From: Rhizobium sp. 2MFCol3.1
GTDB taxonomy: Bacteria > Pseudomonadota > Alphaproteobacteria > Rhizobiales > Rhizobiaceae
DNA length: 64,000 bases
Assembly (NCBI RefSeq): GCF_000377565.1
Contig: NZ_KB898354.1
Span: forward strand, 558,001 to 622,000
Reading direction: 5' to 3'
The notes below the pieces were generated by a model that ran no database searches, was not told the DNA's origin, and was given only the letters and a program-made list of their open reading frames with translations. The first letter of the stretch is position 1. Each line of letters opens with the position of its first letter. Shown here piece by piece: positions 1 through 9,819 of this stretch. Made by a program: the position numbers and the translations under genes.

Positions 1-1
1 G

Positions 2-547
2 AACTTCTCGCTGCACGGGCTCTGGCCGATGCGCAAGGATTATTGCGGCGTTTCCGATGCTGATCGCTCCGCAGACAAGGGCGGCGACTGGAGAGACCTG
101 CCGGAGGTAAAACTCTCGGCCGAGACGAAGGCATCGCTCGACAAGGTCATGCCAGGCACCCAATCGGCGCTCGAGCGGCATGAATGGATCAAGCACGGCA
201 CCTGCACGGGCATGAGCGCCGACGCCTACTTCGCCGATGCCGTAAGGCTGATCGAGGACCTGAACGGATCCGCCGTCCAGGAACTGTTCGCCGCCAATAT
301 CGGCAAGTCACTAACTGGAGACGCGATCAAGGCGGCCTTCGACAAGAGCTTCGGCCCGGGCGCCGGCGACCGGGTAAAGATGAGCTGCCGCCGCGCCGGC
401 AACAGCCGCGTGATCAGCGAACTGACGATTGGTCTCTCCGCCGATGCGACGGATCGCAAAGGCAAGGATCTCGGCGATCTCATCCAGGGCGCGGGTCGGA
501 CAGCCTTCGGCTGCAACGAGGGGATCGTCGACGCGGCTGGTTTTTGA
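2..547 (+). CDS. Ribonuclease T2 family protein (5' truncated by window edge)
   Basis: The reading frame is open from the first bases of the window, so the N-terminus and any signal peptide lie upstream. Both catalytic signatures of the RNase T2 family are visible: HGLWP (CAS I, nt 14-28) and HEWIKHGTC (CAS II, nt 179-205), each carrying an active-site histidine. Cysteines in the C-terminal part (CRR, FGCNEG) fit the disulfides usual in these secreted or periplasmic enzymes, which cleave single-stranded RNA through a 2',3'-cyclic phosphate. The family call is firm. The physiological role in rhizobia (periplasmic RNA scavenging is likely) is inference. Confidence 0.9.
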   Translation, partial: NFSLHGLWPMRKDYCGVSDADRSADKGGDWRDLPEVKLSAETKASLDKVMPGTQSALERHEWIKHGTCTGMSADAYFADAVRLIEDLNGSAVQELFAANIGKSLTGDAIKAAFDKSFGPGAGDRVKMSCRRAGNSRVISELTIGLSADATDRKGKDLGDLIQGAGRTAFGCNEGIVDAAGF

Positions 548-621
548 AGTCGTAGGATAATCTCAATTTTTGACGTCTATCGTCCTGGGCTGGCGGTGAC
601 CAACAGCTCGAGTGACGACCG

Positions 622-2430
622 ATGTCCGACATAGTTGCATCTGAAAGCGATCAGGCCGCCGCAAGCGATATGCGACTGTGGCGAATGTTTCTGGTCGTCT
701 ATGCGACCGCGCTCGCGATGGTGTTGTTCGATGCCGCCGATGGCATACTGTTCGTTGGCGATATCGACGATCAGTTGCGGGAACTTCAGATCCGTCACCT
801 GATGTCCCCGCAGGGGCATTGGTTCGATCTTTCGCTGCCCTTCATCTCGATGCCGGCGATCTACGTCTCGCCATGGTCCCGGCTGGTCGATCTTCCTTAC
901 GTGGCGATTGCCTGGTTGCTGCAGCCCTTCATGCCGACCGCGCATGGGCTTTCCGTTGCCTTCCACGTCTGGCCGCCGATGATGCTGTCGCTCTGCTGCC
1001 TGCTGGTTGCGGCGACCGCACGCCGCCTGCTTGCGGAGTTCGTGCTGAGTGAGACGGCGCTCACGCTGTCGCTCATGATCGCGACTGTGCTGATGAGCAT
1101 AGGCGTGGCCGAGTTTTCGCCCGGTCGCATCGATCACCATAACGTGCAGATCGTTGCCCTTCTGATGATAGTCGCGGGGCTCGTGCGATGGGATCGGGCA
1201 GGCGGGCTGATGATCGGTGCGGGAGCGGCGATCTCGACGGTGATCGGCCTGGAATGCCTGCCGTTCGTCGTCATCGCCTATGGCGGGCTCGTTCTCTGCT
1301 ACATTTGCAACGTCGCCGGAGTTCGCACCGTCCTCGTTGCTTCATCCGTTTCGATGGCGAGCGTGACGCTTGTGTCCGCCATGGCGTTCATCGGCCCCGC
1401 TGGCGCGGTTTCGACGCAATGCGATGCCTTCTCGGCTCCCTATATCTTTCTGCTGTGTGGATTTGCCGCCATTCTTGGTGCATGCGCAGCGATCCAGCGC
1501 GATCGCTCCGGTCCGCTTCAGCGGCTGCTGGCGCTGGCAATTCCGGCTGGCGCTCTGCTGATCGCCGCCGCGTTCTTCTTTCCATCCTGCATGTCGGGAC
1601 CATACGGCATCATCGATCCGCTCTCGCGCGAGCTGTGGTTCGACCGGATCTGGCAAGAGAAGAGCATCCTGTACTTCTATGAAAACGACCGACGTGATCT
1701 GTTGGTGCTCCTTGCATTGACGGCCGCCATTGCCGCCTTTGTCGCGCCGCTTGTCCGATTCAGAATGCGGGAGCGGTCGTTTGGACCGGCCATTGCCTAT
1801 CTCATGGCGCTGGGCGCGCTGATCCTGACCGTCTTCGTGACCCGCAACATTCGCTTTCCGATCGCGCTGATGCCGGTCTTCCTGCCCGCCGTCATTGCGA
1901 CGATGACGATGAAATCACCGGCTTTCGACAGGGCTTACCGGCTTTGCGGAGCCGCCGCTGCTGCTATTGCCGTAGCGCTTTGCTTGTCCCTCGTACTGCT
2001 CCGGTCGTCCGAGCACACATTCGACGAGGTCGACTACATGACGGCGAGCGAATGCGCGGGGCAGGATTTCTCCGTGCTTGGCGCCGTCCCACCCGGACGA
2101 GTGGCCGTGCCGCAGGGGGTCGCGCTGCCGCTCATCATGGCGGCGCCGACGGGCTTCTCGGTCGGCGCCATGCCGTTTCATCGTGCGTCGCCCGGCATGA
2201 AGCGGATGTTCGAGGCATTCATGACCCCGGATCCGCAGCTGCGCCGTGAGGCGCTGGCGCCTTTCGATTATGTCGCCGTCTGCCGCTTTCCTCTCGAAGC
2301 CGATCCGGCGCAGGCGCCGCTTTACGCCGCATTGGCGCGTGGGGATGGCTGGCCGGGGCTGGAACGGGTCAATCCGCCCACACGCAGCGATTTCCAGCTT
2401 TTCCGGATCGATCATGCCGCGCTGCGGTAG
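622..2430 (+). CDS. Polytopic membrane protein, STT3-like GT-C glycosyltransferase candidate
   Basis: A 602-residue protein with about a dozen hydrophobic segments. The first extracytoplasmic loop carries an acidic GDIDDQLR motif (about residues 49-56), followed by GHWFDL and WSRLVDLP. Further on is an SPGRIDHHNVQ motif (about residues 167-177). This pattern of an acidic first loop plus a DHH segment resembles bacterial membrane proteins related to the STT3/oligosaccharyltransferase GT-C fold, which use polyprenyl-linked sugars. Acceptor and donor are unknown, and no glycan cluster is adjacent. The start at 622 has only a weak ribosome site; Met17 (MRLWRMF) is an alternative. The membrane topology is certain, the family likely, the activity inferred. 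Confidence 0.7.
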   Translation: MSDIVASESDQAAASDMRLWRMFLVVYATALAMVLFDAADGILFVGDIDDQLRELQIRHLMSPQGHWFDLSLPFISMPAIYVSPWSRLVDLPYVAIAWLLQPFMPTAHGLSVAFHVWPPMMLSLCCLLVAATARRLLAEFVLSETALTLSLMIATVLMSIGVAEFSPGRIDHHNVQIVALLMIVAGLVRWDRAGGLMIGAGAAISTVIGLECLPFVVIAYGGLVLCYICNVAGVRTVLVASSVSMASVTLVSAMAFIGPAGAVSTQCDAFSAPYIFLLCGFAAILGACAAIQRDRSGPLQRLLALAIPAGALLIAAAFFFPSCMSGPYGIIDPLSRELWFDRIWQEKSILYFYENDRRDLLVLLALTAAIAAFVAPLVRFRMRERSFGPAIAYLMALGALILTVFVTRNIRFPIALMPVFLPAVIATMTMKSPAFDRAYRLCGAAAAAIAVALCLSLVLLRSSEHTFDEVDYMTASECAGQDFSVLGAVPPGRVAVPQGVALPLIMAAPTGFSVGAMPFHRASPGMKRMFEAFMTPDPQLRREALAPFDYVAVCRFPLEADPAQAPLYAALARGDGWPGLERVNPPTRSDFQLFRIDHAALR

Positions 2431-2564
2431 AGTGGGCTGACTTTCAGCCGCAAACTGCGGGTGATCTGCGACAAAGCGGGTGGATTTTGCCGCTGGCGCG
2501 TTGCCCCCGGGCGCCAATTCGCCTACATAGCGGCAAACCAATTTCCCCCGGAGCAGAATTACCG

Positions 2565-4214
<1,650 letters not shown>

Positions 4215-4240
4215 GTCTTCGCTCGGAAGAGCAACTATAG

Positions 4241-4269
4241 AAAAAGCCCCGGTTCGCCGGGGCTTTTTT
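4241..4269 (+). terminator. Rho-independent terminator after ettA
   Basis: A perfect 12-bp stem (AAAAAGCCCCGG / CCGGGGCTTTTT) around a TTCG tetraloop, ending in a T run. The A-rich left arm would allow function in both directions. Confidence 0.93.
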
Positions 4270-4348
4270 GTGAGGAGAGATGTCGCGATTTGCGCAGGGA
4301 ATTTCGTGAACCGATCGAAATCCCGCTTGCACGACCAAATCATTTCAC

Positions 4349-4364
4349 ATAAAGATATCTTTAT
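4349..4364. promoter_or_regulatory. Candidate SahR operator (16-bp perfect palindrome)
   Basis: ATAAAGATATCTTTAT is a perfect palindrome lying 18 bp before the preferred start codon of the downstream ArsR-methyltransferase regulator. SahR repressors of the S-adenosylmethionine cycle are known to bind palindromic operators and to control metF and related genes, so autoregulation of the sahR-metF unit is the simplest reading. The palindrome is seen directly; its role is inferred. Confidence 0.75.
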
Positions 4365-4382
4365 ATGTTGATTGGATCGGAT

Positions 4383-5408
4383 ATGGGTGAACCCGTCAGG
4401 CTAGGTTTAGATGCGTTGGTGGACGTGCTGCGGGCGGCGGGCGAGCCGACGCGCCTGCGTCTTCTGGCGCTGCTGGCCGCCGGCGACGTGACCGTGACCG
4501 ATCTTACCGAAATTCTCGGACAATCCCAACCGCGTATCTCGCGCCATCTCAAGCTGCTTGGCGAAGCCGATCTCATCGATCGCTACCAGGAAGGCGCCTG
4601 GGCCTATTTCCGGCTGCGGCAGGAAGGGAAGGCAGCGAGCTTCGTGCGCAATCTTCTGGCGCATGCCTCCGACAACGATCCTGTCATCCTGCGCGACGGC
4701 GAACGGCTCGATGCCGTGAAGCGCCAGCGCTCGGAGCGGGCGCAGGCCTATTTCAGCCGCAACGCCGCCGAGTGGGACGAGCTTCGCCGCCTGCACGCGG
4801 CCGACGAGGAGGTCGATGCCGCCGTTATCCGGCTGCTCGGCAGCCAGCCGATCGATTCGCTGCTCGATCTCGGCACCGGCACCGGCCGCATCCTGGAGCT
4901 TCTCTCGGGGCTCTACCGCCGCGCGATCGGCGTCGATGCCAGCCGCGACATGCTGAGCGTCGCCCGCGCCAATCTCGACCGGACGGGCATCACCAAGGCC
5001 TCGGTACGCCATGCCGATATCCTGAACCTGCCTTTCGAGGCGCAGGATTTCGATCTGGTCACGATCCATCAGGTGCTGCACTTCTTCGACCAGCCGGAAA
5101 TCGCCATCGGGGAAGCGGCGCGCATGCTGCGCCCGGGCGGACGGCTCGTCATCATCGATCTGGCGCCTCACACGCTGGAATATCTTCGTGACGACCACGC
5201 GCATGTGCGTCTCGGCTTCTCGCACCAGTCGATGACCGACTGGCTGCGCAAGGCGGGGCTCGATATCGAGCAGGTCGTCGATCTTCATCCGGGGCACGAG
5301 AGCGGGCAGGGACTTACGGTCACCATCTGGCTCGCGCGCGACCCCAGGCGCCTGATGGCCTCCGCCGAGAGCGATCACGCCGCACCCACATTTGCCGGGA
5401 GAGACTGA
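4383..5408 (+). CDS. sahR: ArsR-family regulator with SAM-methyltransferase-like effector domain (SahR-type)
   Basis: An N-terminal winged helix of ArsR type (about residues 10-85; motifs EPTRLRLLALL and QSQPRISRHLKLL) is fused to a class I methyltransferase-like domain with the SAM-binding motif LLDLGTGTGRIL near residue 160 and LRPGGRLVIIDL later. This architecture is that of SahR, a repressor whose methylase-related domain senses S-adenosylhomocysteine and derepresses SAM-cycle genes. metF follows after 1 nt, consistent with such a regulon. An ATG at 4365 is in frame but directly abuts the palindrome at 4349-4364 and has no ribosome site, so ATG 4383 (341 residues) is preferred. Whether the domain keeps methyltransferase activity cannot be told. 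Confidence 0.85.
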   Translation: MGEPVRLGLDALVDVLRAAGEPTRLRLLALLAAGDVTVTDLTEILGQSQPRISRHLKLLGEADLIDRYQEGAWAYFRLRQEGKAASFVRNLLAHASDNDPVILRDGERLDAVKRQRSERAQAYFSRNAAEWDELRRLHAADEEVDAAVIRLLGSQPIDSLLDLGTGTGRILELLSGLYRRAIGVDASRDMLSVARANLDRTGITKASVRHADILNLPFEAQDFDLVTIHQVLHFFDQPEIAIGEAARMLRPGGRLVIIDLAPHTLEYLRDDHAHVRLGFSHQSMTDWLRKAGLDIEQVVDLHPGHESGQGLTVTIWLARDPRRLMASAESDHAAPTFAGRD

Positions 5409-5409
5409 C

Positions 5410-6309
5410 ATGGCTTTGAACCACGACGCGCGCAACAGGATCGGCATCTCGTTCGAGTTCTTTCCGCCGAAGTCGGAAGAGGCCGAGGGCCAGCTCTGGA
5501 AGACGGTCAGCGAGTTGCAGGACTGGAACCCCGACTTCGTGTCGGTGACCTACGGTGCCGGCGGCACGACCAAGGCGCCGACGCTGGCGACCGTGTCGCG
5601 GTTCATCAGCTCCACGCCGCTTGCCACCGCCTCGCACCTCACCTGCGTGGGCGCCACCAAGGAAGAGACGCACAGCGTCGTCGATAGCTTCCGCAAGGCT
5701 GGCGTGAAGCACTTCGTGGCGCTGCGTGGCGATACGCCCGATGGCGTCGGCGCGCCCTACACGCCGCATCCGGGTGGCTACGCCAACGCCTCCGAGCTGG
5801 TCGCCGGCCTGCGCGAGCTTGGCGATTTCGAGATTTCCGTCTCGGCCTATCCGGAAAAGCATCCTGAAAGCCGCGATGTCGCCGCCGATATCGACATGCT
5901 GAAGCGCAAGGCCGATAACGGCGCCAACCGGGCGCTGACGCAGTTCTTCTTCGACAACGACAATTTCGAGCGCTACCTGGAGAAGGTGCGTGCGGCCGGG
6001 ATCACCATTCCCGTCGTTCCCGGCATCATGCCGATCATGAACCTCACGCAGCTGAAGCGCTTTGCCGGCGCCTGCGGCACGGTCATTCCGGCGTTTCTAG
6101 ACGAGCGCTTCGAGGGGTATGACGACAAGCCGGAAGAGCGCGCCAAGGTCGCGGCCGATGTCGCCGCCGAGCAGATAGAGGATCTCGCCCGTCGCGGTAT
6201 CTCGGATTTCCATCTCTATACGATGAACCGCTCTCCGCTGGTCTCGGCGGTTCTGACGAACCTCGGCTTCAAGCGCAATGCCGCCAAGAGCGCCGGTGCT
6301 GCCGCCTGA
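5410..6309 (+). CDS. metF: 5,10-methylenetetrahydrofolate reductase
   Basis: A 299-residue protein with the MetF signature: FEFFPPKSEEAE near the N-terminus, then VTYGAGGTT, a folate and flavin binding region with HLTCVGATKEE and ALRGDTPDG, and the C-terminal DFHLYTMNRS. It reduces 5,10-methylene-THF to 5-methyl-THF with NAD(P)H, the methyl donor for methionine synthesis. The ATG at 5410 has a good GGGAGAG ribosome site and lies 1 nt after the sahR stop, so the two genes are probably one transcript under the operator at 4349-4364. A terminator follows at 6340. Confidence 0.96.
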   Translation: MALNHDARNRIGISFEFFPPKSEEAEGQLWKTVSELQDWNPDFVSVTYGAGGTTKAPTLATVSRFISSTPLATASHLTCVGATKEETHSVVDSFRKAGVKHFVALRGDTPDGVGAPYTPHPGGYANASELVAGLRELGDFEISVSAYPEKHPESRDVAADIDMLKRKADNGANRALTQFFFDNDNFERYLEKVRAAGITIPVVPGIMPIMNLTQLKRFAGACGTVIPAFLDERFEGYDDKPEERAKVAADVAAEQIEDLARRGISDFHLYTMNRSPLVSAVLTNLGFKRNAAKSAGAAA

Positions 6310-6339
6310 TCAGGGCGACGTTCGCAGGCAATAGAACTG

Positions 6340-6372
6340 AAAAAGCGCAGACCGCGATGGCCTGCGCTTTTT
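6340..6372. terminator. Bidirectional Rho-independent terminator
   Basis: An 11-bp perfect stem AAAAAGCGCAG / CTGCGCTTTTT with an 11-nt loop, between metF (+) and the converging small ORF at 6437-6514 (-). Both arms end in A or T runs, so it can serve both strands. Confidence 0.88.
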
Positions 6373-6436
6373 CTGTTTCATGAACTCTGCGCTATCTAGG
6401 AGTGTCGGCATAGTCCGTTTGAAGCGGCATCCTGTG

Positions 6437-6514
6437 TCAGATGAAAAGCATCGACAGCACGAAAAGAAACGCCGCACCGATCAAAAGGACATTCAAGGAT
6501 CGTGTCAGTCCCAT
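6437..6514 (-). CDS. 25-residue single-span membrane microprotein
   Basis: The minus strand encodes MGLTRSLNVLLIGAAFLFVL followed by SMLFI and a TGA stop. There is a short basic N-terminus with one Arg, then an unbroken hydrophobic stretch long enough for one membrane helix. The ATG at 6514 is preceded by a strong GAGGAG ribosome site 7 nt away, and a bidirectional terminator lies 65 nt beyond the stop. It is far below usual annotation cut-offs. I do not recognise a named family. A membrane-inserted regulatory microprotein is a guess; a chance ORF remains possible, but the combination of ribosome site, hydrophobicity and terminator argues against it. Confidence 0.6.
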   Translation of the reverse strand: MGLTRSLNVLLIGAAFLFVLSMLFI

Positions 6515-6773
6515 GTCTGTCTCCTCGCGTTAACGAGCTGATAATATGTCGGGACTGTGGCAGTTGGAAAGCGCTTTTTTTGCTGCGATGCGGCGAAAAT
6601 GTCACATCCCTCACCGGTGACAAAAGCTACTTGCCTGAATCTTCACGACAAAATCGGTCGGAAAAATATTCACACATTTTAACGGAGCGTAAAAAAGGGC
6701 GACCCGCCATTTACGCCTGTGGCGGATTGCAGGCGCGGTACAGGCCGCTGAAAACGCTCACGAAAACGGAAAA
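6515..6773. other. Intergenic region without a recognised gene
   Basis: It holds the upstream region of the 25-residue ORF and an AT-richer stretch (about 6590-6700), then the terminator of the transglycosylase gene at its right end. A weak CCGCC...GGCGG hairpin lies near 6705-6725. No convincing coding frame or RNA family is seen. Confidence 0.5.
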
Positions 6774-6799
6774 CGAAAAAGCCGGGCGCTTGGCCCGGC
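6774..6799 (-). terminator. Rho-independent terminator of the MltB-like gene
   Basis: Read on the minus strand, a GCCGGG / CCCGGC stem is followed by TTTTTCGTTTTC. It lies 34 nt beyond the stop codon of the minus-strand transglycosylase gene. Confidence 0.85.
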
Positions 6800-6832
6800 T
6801 GTTGTCGTCGTTTTCAGCTTTTTCGCGGGCGC

Positions 6833-8122
6833 TCAGAGCGCGTTGAGGAGGGCGGGCGTCGCCCAGCCGTCGGCCGGCATGCCGAGCCGCTGCTGCTGCT
6901 TCTGGATGGCGACGCGGGTGCCGGAGCCGAGGATGCCGTCGATGGCGCCGACATCGTGGCCCATCGTGTCGAGCTTGGTCTGCAGTTCCTTCATCTGGTC
7001 GTTGGTCAGGCCCTGCTCAGGCGTGCCCTTCAGATAGGGCTCGGCGCCGGAGAGGCGGGTCGCGAAATAGGCGGCCGAGGTCGTGTAGATGAAGGACTTG
7101 TTCCATTCGAGATAGATGCCGAAGTTCGGATAGGCGATGAAGGCCGGTCCGAGGCGGCCCTGCGGCAGGACGAGATCGCCGCGCAGCGTGCCGAAGCTTA
7201 CGTCGCCGTTGCGCGGCTTGACGCCGAGCGCGAACCATTCACCCGCCGTCATCGTGCCGCCGAGGCCCGACTTTTCGAAGGGCAGGTCCTGCGGGATGGT
7301 GACTTCCTGCAGCCAGGGCTGGCCCTTCTGGAAGCCGAGGTGCTGGATGAACTTGGCAGCGGTCAGGATGGCGTCCGGGCCGCTCTGCTTCAGGCGCACA
7401 TGCCCGTCGCCGTCGCCGTCCATGCCGTAGGCGATGATATCGCGCGGCAGCATCTGCACCTGGCCGATTTCGCCCGCCCAGGCGCCGGTGTTGGTCTCGG
7501 GGTCGAGGTCGCCATGCTGGACCATCTCGATCAGCGCGATCAGCTGCGGGCGGAAGAGCTCCGGACGGCGGCAATCATGAGCGAGCGTCACGAGCGCGTT
7601 GCGGGTGTTGAAATCGCCCTGTACGGCGCCGAAATCGGTTTCCATCGCCCAGAAGGCGGTGATGACACCAGGAGGCACGCCGTATTCCTGTTCGGCGCGG
7701 GAAAAGACGTCGGCGAACTGCTTCATCTTCTGGCGGCCAATGTCGAGGCGGGCCTGGCTGACGGTGCGCTGCGAGAATTCGAGGAAGGTCTGCTTGAACA
7801 CGCCCTGGGCGCGGTCGCGGCTCAGCACCTTCGGGTCGATCTGGGCACCGGCAAGCGCCTTGTCGGCTGCTTCGGCGGAAGCGCCGGCCGCAATCGCTTC
7901 GGCCTTGACGCCGGCGAGGAAGGTGGAGAGATCGCCGTCACATGCGACAGCCGGAGCGGCGGGGGCTGCCGCCGTCGCGGGCGCCTGACCGGCCGGTGCG
8001 GCCGGGGCCGGTGTGGCCGGGGCCGGTGTGGCCGGGGCCGGTGTTTGCGCTGCCGCGCCGGTCGCCAGACCAGCGGCAAGGAGGAGAGCGAGCGCAGAAC
8101 GGCTTGCAGGCGTGCGGTGCAT
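6833..8122 (-). CDS. Lytic murein transglycosylase, MltB-like (GH103) with peptidoglycan-binding domain
   Basis: An N-terminal signal peptide (RSALALLLAAGLATGAAA) is followed by a Pro/Ala-rich spacer built on TPAPA repeats. Next is an SLT_2/MltB catalytic domain (about residues 55-350) with GVPPGVITAFWAMETDFGAV, where the Glu in AMETDFG is the expected catalytic acid, and IGQVQMLPRDIIAYG. A C-terminal PG_binding_1 domain (about 365-428) ends in DGILGSGTRVAIQKQQQRLG. The enzyme should cleave MurNAc-GlcNAc bonds to 1,6-anhydro products in the periplasm. The ATG at 8122 has an AGGA ribosome site 8 nt upstream; an upstream in-frame ATG at 8140 is less well placed. No lipobox, so it is soluble unlike E. 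coli MltB. Confidence 0.92.
   Translation of the reverse strand: MHRTPASRSALALLLAAGLATGAAAQTPAPATPAPATPAPAAPAGQAPATAAAPAAPAVACDGDLSTFLAGVKAEAIAAGASAEAADKALAGAQIDPKVLSRDRAQGVFKQTFLEFSQRTVSQARLDIGRQKMKQFADVFSRAEQEYGVPPGVITAFWAMETDFGAVQGDFNTRNALVTLAHDCRRPELFRPQLIALIEMVQHGDLDPETNTGAWAGEIGQVQMLPRDIIAYGMDGDGDGHVRLKQSGPDAILTAAKFIQHLGFQKGQPWLQEVTIPQDLPFEKSGLGGTMTAGEWFALGVKPRNGDVSFGTLRGDLVLPQGRLGPAFIAYPNFGIYLEWNKSFIYTTSAAYFATRLSGAEPYLKGTPEQGLTNDQMKELQTKLDTMGHDVGAIDGILGSGTRVAIQKQQQRLGMPADGWATPALLNAL
8001..8045. repeat. Three tandem 15-bp units in the MltB-like gene
   Basis: The unit GCCGGGGCCGGTGTG is repeated three times, with one base changed in the last copy. On the minus strand it encodes the pentapeptide TPAPA in the linker between signal peptide and catalytic domain. 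In-frame copy-number variation between strains would be expected and harmless. Confidence 0.9.
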
Positions 8123-8204
8123 GGAGTGTATCCTCGTCATTGCTTGAATTGCTGTCGATGTCCCAAATGATTGTGACAGAAGCAAGAAAGAAAACGGGAC
8201 GTTA

Positions 8205-9002
8205 CTAAGAATTCCTATCCTTGGATACGGCCGCCACCCAGTTATTCCAGTTCTTTGCCGAACCCGCGAACACGTTAATGTCAGTCGGGCCCTTGATCCC
8301 AGGGATCACGCCGGTCGAGGTGTACTGCCAGAAGGCCCAGCGACGGTTGGCGTAGGTGACCTCGGGGTGCTTCGCCACCGAGCGGACCCAGAAGTGATAA
8401 TCCTGGAAATAGCCGTCGAGATTTTCGCGGTGGAAGTCGACCGAGGTGTAGATGATCGGGCGCTTGCCGTAATAGGCTTCGAGCCTGTCCATGAAGCGCT
8501 TGATCTCCGAGCGCACGGTCTCGGGATCGGGACGTGTGCGGCAGGTCTTCGATTCACCGTTCCACTCGACATCGAGCACCGGCGGCAGCTTCATGGATTC
8601 CTTCGGCACGTTGCTGATGAACCAGTCCGCCTGTTCGTCGGCGGACGAGCAGAAATAGTAGAAATGATAGGGGGCGTGCGGAATGCCGACCTGACGAGCT
8701 TCCTGCCAATATTCGCTGAAGCGTGGGTCGATGCGGTCCTTGCCTTCGGTCGCCTTGATGAAGGCGAAGTCGACGCCTGACTTGCGCACCGTCTGCCAGT
8801 CGATATCGCCCTGCCACTTGGAGATGTCGATGCCGTGGATGGCATTCTGCTGCGGATGCTTAGGCCCGAAATCCTGCGGATCGGTGTCCTGGAAGCGCAT
8901 CTTCGGCTTTATCGAGGCGGTGGATAGATAATCATAGCCCGAGGAGGTGCAGCCAGCGAGCATGAGGGCAAGGGGCAATACGCATAACAGAAGCCGGCGC
9001 AT
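8205..9002 (-). CDS. Glycoside hydrolase family 25 lysozyme, lipoprotein
   Basis: The N-terminus is a lipoprotein signal with lipobox LMLAGC, so the mature protein should be anchored by an acylated Cys. The GH25 domain shows GIDISKWQGDIDW (first catalytic-site Asp), FAFIKATEGKDRIDPRF, YHFYYF and PVLDVEWNGE (DxE active-site pair), ending with FWQYTSTG and DINVF. GH25 enzymes are 1,4-beta-N-acetylmuramidases. The 265-residue form starting at 9002 (MRRLLLCVLP) makes a canonical signal; an upstream ATG at 9041 would put 13 residues ahead of it. It lies 82 nt upstream of the MltB-like gene on the same strand, so co-expression is possible. Confidence 0.92.
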   Translation of the reverse strand: MRRLLLCVLPLALMLAGCTSSGYDYLSTASIKPKMRFQDTDPQDFGPKHPQQNAIHGIDISKWQGDIDWQTVRKSGVDFAFIKATEGKDRIDPRFSEYWQEARQVGIPHAPYHFYYFCSSADEQADWFISNVPKESMKLPPVLDVEWNGESKTCRTRPDPETVRSEIKRFMDRLEAYYGKRPIIYTSVDFHRENLDGYFQDYHFWVRSVAKHPEVTYANRRWAFWQYTSTGVIPGIKGPTDINVFAGSAKNWNNWVAAVSKDRNS

Positions 9003-9132
9003 GGATGTTCCGTCGTGAACCGAATGATCTTTTTGCCCCACAGCCTGACCTTCGAATTGACGCGTCCAGCGCTTAGATGCCCTCTCTATTCACCATATCA
9101 ACGTAAAAAATCGGTTAGTTTCAAGCTAAATA

Positions 9133-9819
9133 TTAGCGGGCCTTAATTATTATCGCCCGCCAGGCATAGCCGCCGCCGATCGTCTTGAAGATCAGCTGGG
9201 CATTTTCCTGATCAGCCTTGGCCTGCAGGACGTCGCGCAGCGTCGCTCGCGGCGTGACGTGGAACTTGTCGAGCCAGGAGCGCAGCAGGGCGCGGAACCA
9301 GCCGGGCAGGCCTTCCTGCTGGCCGAAATCGACGATGTGCAGCTGGCCGCCGGGGGCAAGGGCCGCAAGCGATGCGTCGATCGCGCGCTCCCAATCGGGG
9401 ATCATCGACAGCGCGTAGGAGATCATCACCCGGTCGAAGCCATCGACGCCGAAATCGCGGGCATCGAAGGCCGTGGCGTCGGCGACGCGGAAATCGGCTG
9501 ATGTGTTCAACCCCGCGAAGGTCTTGCGGGCCGAGATCAGCATTTCCTGCGAGATGTCGAGGCCGTAGAGCTTGGCCTCAGGATAATGCCTGTGGGCGAG
9601 CGCCAGGTTGCGACCGGTGCCGCAGCCGACCTCGAGCAGCGTGGCGCCCCTGATAAGATCGAGGTTGCGGATCGTCTGGTCGCGGCCGAGGAGATAGTAC
9701 TTGCGCGTCAGGTCATAGATATGGCGCTGGTAGCGATACATGCCGTCCATGAGGTCGGCATGCTTCTCCGAGGGGGCAGTTGGGCGCGTGTCGGCCTGGC
9801 TCATATCCGTCTGGCTCAC
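9133..9819 (-). CDS. btaB: Diacylglycerylhomoserine N-methyltransferase BtaB
   Basis: A class I SAM methyltransferase of about 228 residues, with the SAM-binding loop LLEVGCGTGRNLAL and LYGLDISQEML. It directly follows btaA. In Rhodobacter and Sinorhizobium, BtaB adds three methyl groups to diacylglycerylhomoserine, giving the betaine lipid DGTS, a phosphorus-free membrane lipid. Start choice: a GTG at 9819 overlaps the btaA stop by 4 nt (GTGA) and suggests coupling; ATG 9804 is the alternative. Function rests on the btaA partner as much as on its own sequence. Confidence 0.88.
   Translation of the reverse strand: MSQTDMSQADTRPTAPSEKHADLMDGMYRYQRHIYDLTRKYYLLGRDQTIRNLDLIRGATLLEVGCGTGRNLALAHRHYPEAKLYGLDISQEMLISARKTFAGLNTSADFRVADATAFDARDFGVDGFDRVMISYALSMIPDWERAIDASLAALAPGGQLHIVDFGQQEGLPGWFRALLRSWLDKFHVTPRATLRDVLQAKADQENAQLIFKTIGGGYAWRAIIIKAR

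Noticed and set aside
6396..6623. 75-codon minus-strand frame overlapping the 25-residue ORF
   Set aside because: Different frame, no ribosome site, no hydrophobic or motif content; the 25-residue ORF is the better-supported reading.
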